From an uncultured Rhodospirillales bacterium (GTDB lineage Bacteria; Pseudomonadota; Alphaproteobacteria; Rhodospirillales; Defluviicoccaceae): a stretch of 5,579 bases of DNA. The translations under genes were made by a program, and so were the position numbers. Position 1 is the first letter of the stretch. The number at the start of each line of letters is the position of its first letter. The DNA lies in contig CAKZLS010000187.1 in assembly GCA_937127205.1 (NCBI GenBank), positions 1-5,579 of the forward strand, read 5' to 3'. The notes under the pieces are model-generated. The model saw nothing but the letters and a program-made list of their open reading frames with translations. It had not been told where the DNA came from and searched no databases. Of the stretch, positions 1 to 5,500 are shown in pieces.

Positions 1-161
1 TCGTTGTAAGCCAGTCCCTTGCGGTAGTGATCCTCTGTTTCGATGCCGGAGAAGGTTCCGACGGCATAGACCACCAGAACGGCGTTTACGGCGATCACCA
101 GCAGCATGCAGCCGACGAAGATCCACGGATACCACCAGCCGCGTTGACGGGATTGTGCCAT
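1..161 (-). CDS. ccoH: Cytochrome oxidase cbb3 assembly protein CcoH/FixH (partial, N-terminus only)
   Basis: The first 53 codons of a FixH/CcoH-family protein are present; the rest lies beyond the left window edge. The protein opens with a short basic stretch (MAQSRQRGWWYPW), followed by one hydrophobic membrane span at about residues 13-34. It then has the family-typical segment TFSGIETEDHYRKGLAYN at the membrane exit. In this family the protein is a single-span inner-membrane factor with a periplasmic domain, needed for cbb3 oxidase assembly or stability. The start is well fixed: the ccoG stop TAA lies in the same frame, and the ATG is the third codon after it (TAA CGG ACG ATG), so no longer form is possible. 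Only 6 bp separate it from ccoG, which implies cotranscription and perhaps translational coupling, since the visible Shine-Dalgarno is weak. Identity is secure from the sequence and position; the C-terminal half cannot be judged. Confidence 0.93.
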   Translation of the reverse strand, partial: MAQSRQRGWWYPWIFVGCMLLVIAVNAVLVVYAVGTFSGIETEDHYRKGLAYN

Positions 162-167
162 CGTCCG

Positions 168-1712
168 TTACTGCCCCGGTCCGGCGAAGACGGTGGCGTG
201 CTCGACGATCTCGCCGGTGTGGTTGTCGGTGAGGACGAAGTCGAGATCGGTGGATTTGCCGTCAAGCGCCGCGCGGGGCGCTGTCACGAAGATACGGAAC
301 GGCGCGACGTCGTCGGGTTTGACCGGCAATTCGACGGTGGGCACGCTTTCCTTCTGGTGACCGATGACCGCCATGGTGGCGCCGTTGATGCCATCGGTGG
401 TCAGGGTGTAGGTCTTGGCCTCGCGCTCCATGTTCAGGATTTTGAATGTGTAGCCGTTGCGGATGTCGCCGTCGGACAGCTTGACGAACAGCGGCGAGCG
501 GTCTCGTAGGACGTTGACCTCGAGACGGCTGCGGGTGGCCAGGCTGAACACCATGATCGACGCGACGATGGTGAGCACGCCGATGTAGACGAGAATGCGT
601 GGGCGGAACCATCGCTTGCGCGTCGGCTCGCCTTTTGCCCGAGCGAGTTGGTTGTTGATTGAGTCGTAGGTGATCAGGTCCCCCGGCAGGCCGAAGCGGT
701 CCATGATATTGTTGCAGGCATCCACGCAGAGCGCGCAGCCGATGCAGGCCATTTGCTGGCCCTTACGAATGTCGACGCCGGTGGGGCAGACCTGCCAGCA
801 CATGCCGCAATCGACGCAGTGGCCGCGGCCTTCGAATGACTGGTTCTTGCGGGCGCCGCCGCGGGGCTCCCCGCGCCACTCCTCGTAGGTGACGATCAGC
901 GAGTCTTCGTCGAACATGGCGCCTTGGAACCGGGGCCAGGGACACATGTAGATGCATACCTGTTCGCGCGCCCAGCCGGCGAGCACGTAGGTGGTGGCGG
1001 TAAACAGCGCGGTGAACCCGTAGAGCGCCGTGGACGCCTGGCCGGTGACGAAGTCAACGACGAAGGTGGGTGCGTCGGTAAAGTACATGATCCAGGCGCC
1101 GCCGGTTACCAGCGCGATGAACAGCCAGGCGATGTGCTTGGTCACCTTCTTGAATGTTTTGCTGGCCGTGAGCGGTCCCTTGTCTAGTCGCATGCGGGCG
1201 TTACGGTCGCCCTCGATCTTACGTTCGACCCACATGAACAGATCGGTCCAGACGGTTTGCGGACATGTGAACCCGCACCATACCCGGCCGGCCCACGCCG
1301 TTACCAGGAACAGCCCGACCGCGCCCAGAATCAACAAACCGGTGATGTAATAAATCTCCTGCGGCCAGATCTCGAGCCCGAAGAAGTAGGCCCGGCGGCC
1401 CGGCATGTCGATGAGCAACGCCTGGTCGGGGGCGCCGGGGCCGCGATCCCACCTAAGCCAGGGGCCGATGTAGTACAGGCCGAGGAGAACCCAGAGGCCG
1501 GCCCATTTGAGTTTGCGGAATGCGCCCTTGACGCTGCGGGGGTAAATCTCCGGCCGGCTCGCGTACATGGGTTGATTGGCGGGGGCAGGGGGCTCGGTTG
1601 CCATCGGGGTACTTGGCGACCGCTGCTGCTTTGCATTACCCGTAAATGCCGTCTCGGCCGTCGCCATGGTTGCCTCTTCTCGTCCGCCTGTTTCCGTCGT
1701 CTCGTAAGACAT
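168..1712 (-). CDS. ccoG: Cytochrome c oxidase accessory protein CcoG/FixG, membrane polyferredoxin
   Basis: This is a membrane protein of about 514 residues with 4Fe-4S-type cysteine motifs. Family work links CcoG to Cu(II) reduction supplying Cu(I) for the CuB site of cbb3 oxidase. From the start at 1712, a proline- and threonine-rich tail of about 48 residues precedes the conserved MYASRPEIYPRSVKG segment. Likely membrane spans lie near residues 69-86, 121-140, 193-210, 229-247 and 372-390. Membrane-proximal cysteine pairs are CGFTCP (146, 150) and CIYMCP (253, 257). A ferredoxin-like pair of motifs follows: CVDCGMCWQVCP (299, 302, 305, 309) and CIGCALCVDAC (323, 326, 329, 333). The last ~120 residues form the beta-rich FixG C-terminal domain. 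The start is uncertain. ATG at 1712 has AAAGAG 4 nt upstream; ATG at 1667 has AAGAGG 5 nt upstream and is nearly as good; ATG at 1748 would give 526 residues. The function is firm; the N-terminus is not. Confidence 0.95.
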   Translation of the reverse strand: MSYETTETGGREEATMATAETAFTGNAKQQRSPSTPMATEPPAPANQPMYASRPEIYPRSVKGAFRKLKWAGLWVLLGLYYIGPWLRWDRGPGAPDQALLIDMPGRRAYFFGLEIWPQEIYYITGLLILGAVGLFLVTAWAGRVWCGFTCPQTVWTDLFMWVERKIEGDRNARMRLDKGPLTASKTFKKVTKHIAWLFIALVTGGAWIMYFTDAPTFVVDFVTGQASTALYGFTALFTATTYVLAGWAREQVCIYMCPWPRFQGAMFDEDSLIVTYEEWRGEPRGGARKNQSFEGRGHCVDCGMCWQVCPTGVDIRKGQQMACIGCALCVDACNNIMDRFGLPGDLITYDSINNQLARAKGEPTRKRWFRPRILVYIGVLTIVASIMVFSLATRSRLEVNVLRDRSPLFVKLSDGDIRNGYTFKILNMEREAKTYTLTTDGINGATMAVIGHQKESVPTVELPVKPDDVAPFRIFVTAPRAALDGKSTDLDFVLTDNHTGEIVEHATVFAGPGQ

Positions 1713-1758
1713 GGTGCTCTTTGCTTGAATGCAGAGGGCCGAAAGCACAAAGGAAGAC

Positions 1759-1781
1759 CGCCACGATTGCCTGCCGTGGCG
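1759..1781 (-). other. Hairpin in the presumed ccoG leader
   Basis: The 7-bp arms CGCCACG (1759-1765) and CGTGGCG (1775-1781) are perfectly complementary around a 9-nt loop. In the minus-strand transcript the stem is followed by GTCTTCCTTTG, which is pyrimidine-rich but not a proper U-tract. It lies about 45 nt before the preferred ccoG start, between the AT-rich promoter-like patch and the gene. It could be a weak terminator, an RNA-stability element or a processing site; the sequence does not decide among these. Confidence 0.4.
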
Positions 1782-1803
1782 TCTCCCCCCGCAAAGTCGT
1801 CCC

Positions 1804-1827
1804 TATATATTAGTATTTGTTAATAAA
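1804..1827 (-). promoter_or_regulatory. AT-rich patch, candidate promoter for ccoG-ccoH
   Basis: About 24 bp that are almost entirely A and T stand out in a GC-rich background between ccoP and ccoG. On the minus strand it reads TTTATTAACAAATACTAATA followed by TATA, and offers -10-like hexamers (TAATAT at 1807-1812, TATATA at 1804-1809). No convincing -35 hexamer sits 16-18 bp upstream, so the promoter call rests on composition and on its place ahead of a second transcription block. An activator-dependent promoter is one alternative. Confidence 0.3.
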
Positions 1828-1831
1828 CGTA

Positions 1832-1847
1832 GACCGCACGGGCGGCC
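1832..1847 (-). terminator. Weak terminator-like hairpin just after ccoP
   Basis: The minus-strand transcript can fold GGCCGC (1847-1842) with GCGGTC (1837-1832) around the 4-nt loop CCGT, giving a 6-bp GC-rich stem with one G-U pair. It begins 14 nt after the ccoP stop and is followed by TACGTTTATTAAC, an interrupted T-run. The position is right for ending or attenuating the ccoNOQP transcript. The short stem and broken tail suggest partial termination or a 3'-end stabiliser rather than a strong stop. Confidence 0.35.
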
Positions 1848-1860
1848 GAAGCAAGCTGGG

Positions 1861-2718
1861 CTACTGACCTCCACCCAGCGAATGAACGTAAATGGTAACC
1901 TGCTTGACCTCGGCGTCATCGAGGCGTGCGCCCATCGGCGGCATAACACCATGCCGCGGCGTGGTAATTTGAGCGACGATGTCTTCCTTGGTGCCGCCGT
2001 AGAGCCAGATCTGGTCGGTCAGGTTCGGGCCTCCGAGATCGGTTACACCCTTGGCGTCCTCGCCGTGGCAGGCGATGCACTGCTCTTCGAAAATCACCTT
2101 GCCGTCCTCATTGACCGTACCCGAGCCCGACAATGACAGTACGTAATCGGCAACCGCTGAAATTTGGTCCGGTTCGAGCAGTTCGTCGACACCGAAGGCC
2201 GGCATTTCCGAGTACCGCGCTTCGTCGTGATCGCCGCGAACGCCGTACATGACCGTCGTGTGGATGTCTTCGAGCGTACCGCCCCACAGCCAGTCATCGT
2301 CCACCAGCACCGGATAGGCCGGCGCGCCCGCGCCGTTGGATCCGTGACAAGGTGCGCAATTTTCCGCGAATATGGATCGTCCGCCGGCCATGGCATATTG
2401 CAGCAGCTCCGGGTCCTCGGCGATTTCGGTCAACTCGAGCTGTTCGAATTTATTGATCCAGCCGACCCGGCCTTCGTCGACTGCCGCCATTGTCTCGACG
2501 AATTGGGCGCGGGAGGAATAACCGAGCACGCCCAGCGTGTAGCCGCTGAGCCAGGGCCACGCGGGATAGAGGATGTAGTAACCGAGACCCCAAATTATCG
2601 TGGCGTAGAAGGTGTACAGCCACCACTTGGGCAGTGGCGTGTTCAGCTCCTTGATCCCGTCCCACTCGTGGCCGGTGGTTTCCGTGCCGGTAATGGAGTC
2701 CACGTCTTTGTCGGCCAT
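1861..2718 (-). CDS. ccoP: cbb3 cytochrome c oxidase subunit III, diheme cytochrome c CcoP
   Basis: A 285-residue membrane-anchored diheme cytochrome c that passes electrons from soluble cytochrome c or the bc1 complex toward CcoO and CcoN. The N-terminal region has the CcoP-typical HEWDGIKELNTPLPKWW motif (about 17-33), then one membrane span (about 31-51) and a periplasmic region. The first heme c site is CAPCH (121-125) with a likely axial Met at 172 in EMPAFG. The second is CIACH (214-218) with Met259 or Met262 in VMPPMG. Length and architecture are normal for CcoP. The start ATG has GGAGG 6 nt upstream, lying within the final codons of ccoQ, and only 2 bp separate the genes, so translational coupling is likely. 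No missing ligand or truncation was seen. Confidence 0.97.
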   Translation of the reverse strand: MADKDVDSITGTETTGHEWDGIKELNTPLPKWWLYTFYATIIWGLGYYILYPAWPWLSGYTLGVLGYSSRAQFVETMAAVDEGRVGWINKFEQLELTEIAEDPELLQYAMAGGRSIFAENCAPCHGSNGAGAPAYPVLVDDDWLWGGTLEDIHTTVMYGVRGDHDEARYSEMPAFGVDELLEPDQISAVADYVLSLSGSGTVNEDGKVIFEEQCIACHGEDAKGVTDLGGPNLTDQIWLYGGTKEDIVAQITTPRHGVMPPMGARLDDAEVKQVTIYVHSLGGGQ

Positions 2719-2720
2719 TC

Positions 2721-2879
2721 TTATCCTCCGTTTTCATCCTTGAACGGGATCTGCGCGTCGTCTTCGAATCGCTTCTTGTTCTTTGGCCTGAAAGCCCAGA
2801 ACACGATGCCGAGGAACAGCACCATGAGCCAAACGACCCAGAGGGAGCGCGCCGTCTCGTATAATTCCGTCAAGTCCAC
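2721..2879 (-). CDS. ccoQ: cbb3 oxidase small subunit CcoQ/FixQ
   Basis: A 52-residue single-span protein in the ccoQ slot between ccoO and ccoP, read from a GTG start. It begins (M)DLTELYETARSLW, has a hydrophobic span at about residues 13-30, and then the CcoQ hallmark: W-x-F-R-P-K just after the membrane followed by a charged tail (KNKKRFEDDAQIPFKDE). CcoQ is a non-catalytic subunit reported to stabilise the cbb3 complex or the CcoP association. The GTG lies 9 bp after the ccoO stop; the upstream GAGAAA is a weak ribosome binding site. The internal Met19 is mid-membrane and could not serve as a start. The gene is too short, and its start too unusual, for a simple ATG-based search to find. 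Identity rests on position, size and the span-WxFRP layout. Confidence 0.92.
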   Translation of the reverse strand: MDLTELYETARSLWVVWLMVLFLGIVFWAFRPKNKKRFEDDAQIPFKDENGG

Positions 2880-2888
2880 GTCGTTTCT

Positions 2889-3611
2889 CTACCGAAAGTC
2901 CGCTTCGGGCTGGTACTCGTTGAAGTCCACGAGCGTCCCAAGCATCTGCAGGTAGGCGATAATCGCGTCGAGTTCAGTTACCCGAGACGCGTCGCCGTCG
3001 AAGTTGCCGACGACCGCCTTGGGATAGCGCTGAAGCAGAGCGTCGACATCGCCTTCGTCGGGATTGGCCTGGGCGGCGAGATCGTTGGCCGCTTCGGCGA
3101 TTTGCTCGTCGGTGTAGGGGACGCCGACGATGCGCAGCGTGCGCAGGTGCTCGGCCGCGCTACCGAAGTCCAGTTCCGTTTCCGCCATGAACGGATAGCC
3201 GGGCATGATGGATTCCGGAACGACGCTTCGAGGATTGATCATATGTGCGACGTGCCAGTCGTCGGAGTATTTGCCGCCGACCCGGGCCAGATCCGGTCCC
3301 GTGCGCTTCGATCCCCACTGGAAGGGATGGTCGTACATGCTCTCCGCCGCCAAGCTGTAGTGGCCGTAGCGTTCGGCTTCGTCGCGGAACGGGCGGATCA
3401 TCTGGCTATGGCAAAGGTAGCATCCCTCGCGAACGTAGATGTTGCGCCCGGCCAGTTCGAGCGGCGAGTAGGGCCTGACGCCCTCCACCTCTTCGATTGT
3501 CTGTTCCATGGTGTAGAGCGGGATCAACTGTACCAGTCCGCCAATGGCGACGGTGATCAGGATGCAGACAGCCAGCAGGATGACGTTTTTTTCGAGGATT
3601 GCGTGATTCAT
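2889..3611 (-). CDS. ccoO: cbb3 cytochrome c oxidase subunit II, monoheme cytochrome c CcoO
   Basis: A 240-residue membrane-anchored monoheme cytochrome c that relays electrons between CcoP and the CcoN active-site hemes. One N-terminal span lies at about residues 9-30, followed by a periplasmic heme domain. The heme c site is CYLCH (64-68), in the family-typical REGCYLCHSQMIRPFRDE context. The segment WGSKRTGPDLARVGGKYSDDWH (about 99-120) is diagnostic of CcoO. The likely axial Met is 136 in ESIMPGYPF. The ATG has AGGAGG 7 nt upstream, overlapping the ccoN stop region, and the gap to ccoN is 11 bp. Length is in the normal family range, slightly extended by an acidic, Ala-rich insert at about 166-200. 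No defect was seen. Confidence 0.97.
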   Translation of the reverse strand: MNHAILEKNVILLAVCILITVAIGGLVQLIPLYTMEQTIEEVEGVRPYSPLELAGRNIYVREGCYLCHSQMIRPFRDEAERYGHYSLAAESMYDHPFQWGSKRTGPDLARVGGKYSDDWHVAHMINPRSVVPESIMPGYPFMAETELDFGSAAEHLRTLRIVGVPYTDEQIAEAANDLAAQANPDEGDVDALLQRYPKAVVGNFDGDASRVTELDAIIAYLQMLGTLVDFNEYQPEADFR

Positions 3612-3622
3612 GACTGACCCTC

Positions 3623-5101
3623 CTATTCCGCGGCGCCGGCCGGGACATGGGCGGGTTGCTCGAATGACTCTTCAGTCCTCAGGTCGCCCTTGATGGTTTT
3701 CCAGACGTTGTAGACCATGATCAAAGCTCCGACGAGGAACAGCACGCCGCCGAACGCCCGGATGACGTAGTAGGGATGCATCGCTTCCACGGTCTCAATG
3801 AACGAGTATTGCAGGAAGCCGAGCGAATCATAGGCGCGCCACATCAAGCCTTGCATGATCCCGGAGATCCACATGGCGGTGATGTACAGCACGATGCCGA
3901 TCGTCGAAATCCAGAAGTGATAGGTCACCAAGCGCAAAGAGTAGAGCCGTTCGCGCTTCCACAATGCGGGGACCAGATTGTACATGCAGCCGAAGGTGAT
4001 GAAGGCGACCCAGCCGAGCGCGCCCGAATGCACGTGGCCGATGGTCCAATCGGTGTAGTGGCTGAGCGAGTTGACCGCCTTGATGGACATCATCGGGCCC
4101 TCGAAAGTGCTCATGCCGTAGAACGCCACCGAGGCCACCATAAAGCGCAAGATGGGATCGGTGCGCAGTTTGTCCCAAGCGCCGGACAAGGTCATGATGC
4201 CGTTGATCATCCCGCCCCACGACGGCATCCATAGAATGATTGAGAAAGTCATGCCCAGGGTCTGAGCCCAATCGGGAAGTGCGGTGTAGTGCAGATGATG
4301 CGGCCCGGCCCAGATATACAAAAAGATCAAGGTCCAGAAGTGCACGATACTAAGCCGATAGGAGTAAACCGGCCGGTCGGCCTGTTTGGGAACGAAGTAA
4401 TACATCATTCCCAAGAAACCGGCGGTGAGGAAGAAACCGACGGCGTTATGGCCATACCACCACTGGGTCATGGCATCCTGAACGCCGGCCCAGACGATGT
4501 AGCTCTTGGTTCCGAAAAACGACACCGGCACAGCGGCGTTGTTCACCAGATGGAGCATGGCGACGGTGATGATGAACGCGAGAAAGAACCAATTGGCCAC
4601 GTAGATGTGCGGTTCCTTGCGCTTCATCAGGGTCCCCGCGAAGCAGATCAGGTATGCCACCCAGACGATGGTCAGCCACAGGTCCACATACCATTCCGGC
4701 TCGGCGTATTCCTTACTTTGAGTAATGCCGAGGACATAGCCCGACGCGGCCAGAACGATAAACAGCTGAAAGCCCCAAAACAGGAAGTTGCCCATGGCCT
4801 CGCCGCCGAACAGCGTTGTTCGGCATGTTCGCTGCACCACGTACAACGAGGTGGCGAACAGGGCGTTGCCGCCAAAGGCAAAAATCACCGCTGACGTGTG
4901 GACCGGGCGAAGCCGCCCGAATGTGGTCCACGGCAAATCCAGGTTCAGCACAGGGAATGCGAGCTGAAAGGCGATGACCACGCCCACAAGCATACCGACG
5001 ACACCCCAGAAAATCGTCGCGATGACAAACTTGCGAACAAAGGCCTCGTTATACTGGATCGATACGTTAGCCCCGCTCGTGGCCGCGAGTGCTGCGCTCA
5101 T
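3623..5101 (-). CDS. ccoN: cbb3 cytochrome c oxidase subunit I, CcoN (catalytic subunit)
   Basis: A 492-residue polytopic heme-copper oxidase subunit of class C that reduces O2 to water and pumps protons. Residue roles are assigned by analogy with characterised CcoN proteins. The low-spin heme b ligands are His68 (in RPVHTS) and His358. The b3 ligand is His356, in IGHVHSGALGW. The CuB ligands are His218 (WWYGHNAVGF) and His268/His269 (WAGPHHLHY). The class-C cross-linked tyrosine corresponds to Tyr262, and the conserved glutamate to Glu334 in STFEGPMMS. Roughly twelve hydrophobic segments span residues 25-465, followed by a short hydrophilic C-terminal tail. The start is secure: the next Met is residue 37, inside the first span, and GGGAG lies 6 nt upstream of the ATG. 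It is the first gene of a tight ccoNOQP cluster. All catalytic residues are present, so a working high-affinity oxidase is expected. Confidence 0.98.
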   Translation of the reverse strand: MSAALAATSGANVSIQYNEAFVRKFVIATIFWGVVGMLVGVVIAFQLAFPVLNLDLPWTTFGRLRPVHTSAVIFAFGGNALFATSLYVVQRTCRTTLFGGEAMGNFLFWGFQLFIVLAASGYVLGITQSKEYAEPEWYVDLWLTIVWVAYLICFAGTLMKRKEPHIYVANWFFLAFIITVAMLHLVNNAAVPVSFFGTKSYIVWAGVQDAMTQWWYGHNAVGFFLTAGFLGMMYYFVPKQADRPVYSYRLSIVHFWTLIFLYIWAGPHHLHYTALPDWAQTLGMTFSIILWMPSWGGMINGIMTLSGAWDKLRTDPILRFMVASVAFYGMSTFEGPMMSIKAVNSLSHYTDWTIGHVHSGALGWVAFITFGCMYNLVPALWKRERLYSLRLVTYHFWISTIGIVLYITAMWISGIMQGLMWRAYDSLGFLQYSFIETVEAMHPYYVIRAFGGVLFLVGALIMVYNVWKTIKGDLRTEESFEQPAHVPAGAAE

Positions 5102-5124
5102 ACTCTACTCCCGCACACAACAAA

Positions 5125-5152
5125 TGCGGAAGACAGTTGAATGTCTTCCGCA
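5125..5152 (-). terminator. Terminator-like hairpin in the ccoN leader (possible attenuator)
   Basis: The 11-bp arms TGCGGAAGACA (5125-5135) and TGTCTTCCGCA (5142-5152) are perfectly complementary around a 6-nt loop. In the minus-strand transcript the stem is preceded by TTAAAAC and followed by TTTGTTGTG, much like an intrinsic terminator. It ends only 23 nt before the ccoN ATG and about 10 nt before its GGGAG ribosome binding site, so any termination here would block the whole oxidase operon. Read on the plus strand it is followed by GTTTTAAT, but no plus-strand gene lies upstream. It could instead be a 5' stability element. Confidence 0.5.
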
Positions 5153-5281
5153 GTTTTAATCTCTTTATTGTCAATTGAATCGTCGCCGACCAACACCTAA
5201 AGACACCAAGTCGATGTATAACACTTCTAATTACCACTGCGTCACTGGACTTCCATTTGTTTATGCCGCAGTGCAGCAAAC

Positions 5282-5318
5282 GTTGACTATCATATTTTGC
5301 CGGAGCATTGAAGTCAAC
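5282..5318. repeat. 7-bp inverted repeat bracketing the ccoN promoter core
   Basis: GTTGACT (5282-5288) and AGTCAAC (5312-5318) are perfect inverted copies with centres 30 bp apart, about three helical turns. One arm covers the -35 hexamer and the other covers the predicted start site of the minus-strand promoter. A two-site operator for a regulator is possible. Because one arm is itself the -35 element, chance similarity cannot be excluded. Confidence 0.4.
5289..5317 (-). promoter_or_regulatory. sigma70-like promoter for ccoNOQP
   Basis: On the minus strand, TTGACT (5317-5312) is followed by exactly 17 bp and then TATGAT (5294-5289). Each hexamer differs from the consensus by one base. Transcription would start near 5282, giving a leader of about 180 nt before ccoN that contains the hairpin at 5125-5152. 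This is the best promoter match in the divergent region. Mapping of the 5' end has not been seen, so the call rests on sequence alone. Confidence 0.55.
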
Positions 5319-5353
5319 TCCATGGCCCCAAGAAACCCCTCAGCAATGCGGCG

Positions 5354-5368
5354 TATTGCAAGGCAATA
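5354..5368. repeat. Small palindrome TATTGC-AAG-GCAATA
   Basis: 6-bp perfect arms flank a 3-bp centre in the divergent region, about 130 bp upstream of the lipoprotein start and about 50 bp upstream of the predicted ccoN -35. The shape (TTGC-N3-GCAA core) is typical of a dimeric regulator's operator, but I do not recognise a specific family from it. Confidence 0.3.
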
Positions 5369-5431
5369 TGGGGTGCGGAGACCGGCACGTGCGCGCCCGC
5401 ACTGCGACTCCTGTATTCCTATATTACGGGT

Positions 5432-5459
5432 TTAACACACGGCGTAGGTGGGTGATAAA
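5432..5459 (+). promoter_or_regulatory. Tentative promoter for the divergent lipoprotein gene
   Basis: TTAACA (5432-5437) is followed after 16 bp by GATAAA (5454-5459), giving a leader of about 35 nt to the ATG at 5501. The -35 match is good and the -10 match is moderate. A competing -10-like TATATT at 5420-5425 has no usable -35 partner. Confidence 0.3.
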
Positions 5460-5486
5460 CGCACGCGGCAATTCAACACCAGAACT

Positions 5487-5493
5487 AGGGGAG
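5487..5493 (+). promoter_or_regulatory. Ribosome binding site selecting the ATG at 5501
   Basis: AGGGGAG sits 7 nt before the ATG at 5501 but only 1 nt before the in-frame ATG at 5495. Normal spacing therefore favours 5501 as the start of the lipoprotein gene. Confidence 0.6.
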
Positions 5494-5500
5494 AATGAAA

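Larger units (their letters stand above)
5102..5500. other. Divergent intergenic region between ccoN and a lipoprotein gene
   Basis: This stretch of about 400 bp holds no convincing gene on either strand. Reading frames that cross it lack ribosome binding sites and any recognisable protein features. It contains the separately listed ccoN leader hairpin, the minus-strand promoter with its flanking inverted repeat, a small TTGC-type palindrome, and a tentative plus-strand promoter. Composition shifts from AT-richer next to ccoN to GC-rich at about 5370-5405. I could not find a TTGAT-N4-ATCAA box for FNR, FixK or ANR. Confidence 0.7.

Noticed and set aside
1257..1823. Plus-strand frame of 188 codons antisense to ccoG
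   Set aside because: It mirrors the ccoG coding sequence and shows no start signals or protein-like features of its own.
2164..2955. Long plus-strand frame of 263 codons antisense to ccoP, ccoQ and ccoO
   Set aside because: It is a codon-bias shadow of the real minus-strand genes. It crosses three gene boundaries and has no recognisable protein features.
5215..5243. Possible second minus-strand promoter with -10-like TATACA or TTATAC near 5215-5221
   Set aside because: The only -35 partner (GTGACG) is poor and 18-19 bp away. The TTGACT-17-TATGAT promoter upstream is clearly better.
5067..5279. Minus-strand TTG-initiated frame of 70 codons that overlaps the ccoN start
   Set aside because: It starts a few bases after the predicted transcript start with no Shine-Dalgarno, runs through the hairpin and into ccoN in another frame, and the peptide looks random.
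5283..5317. FNR-like half-sites TTGACTATCATA and TTGA-AG-TCAA
   Set aside because: Neither has the TTGA-N6-TCAA geometry. The first lacks the second half and the second has a 2-bp spacer.
5175..5435. Plus-strand reading frame of 86 codons in the divergent region
   Set aside because: It has no ribosome binding site, an arginine-, proline- and serine-rich composition with no recognisable features, and overlaps the minus-strand promoter and leader.
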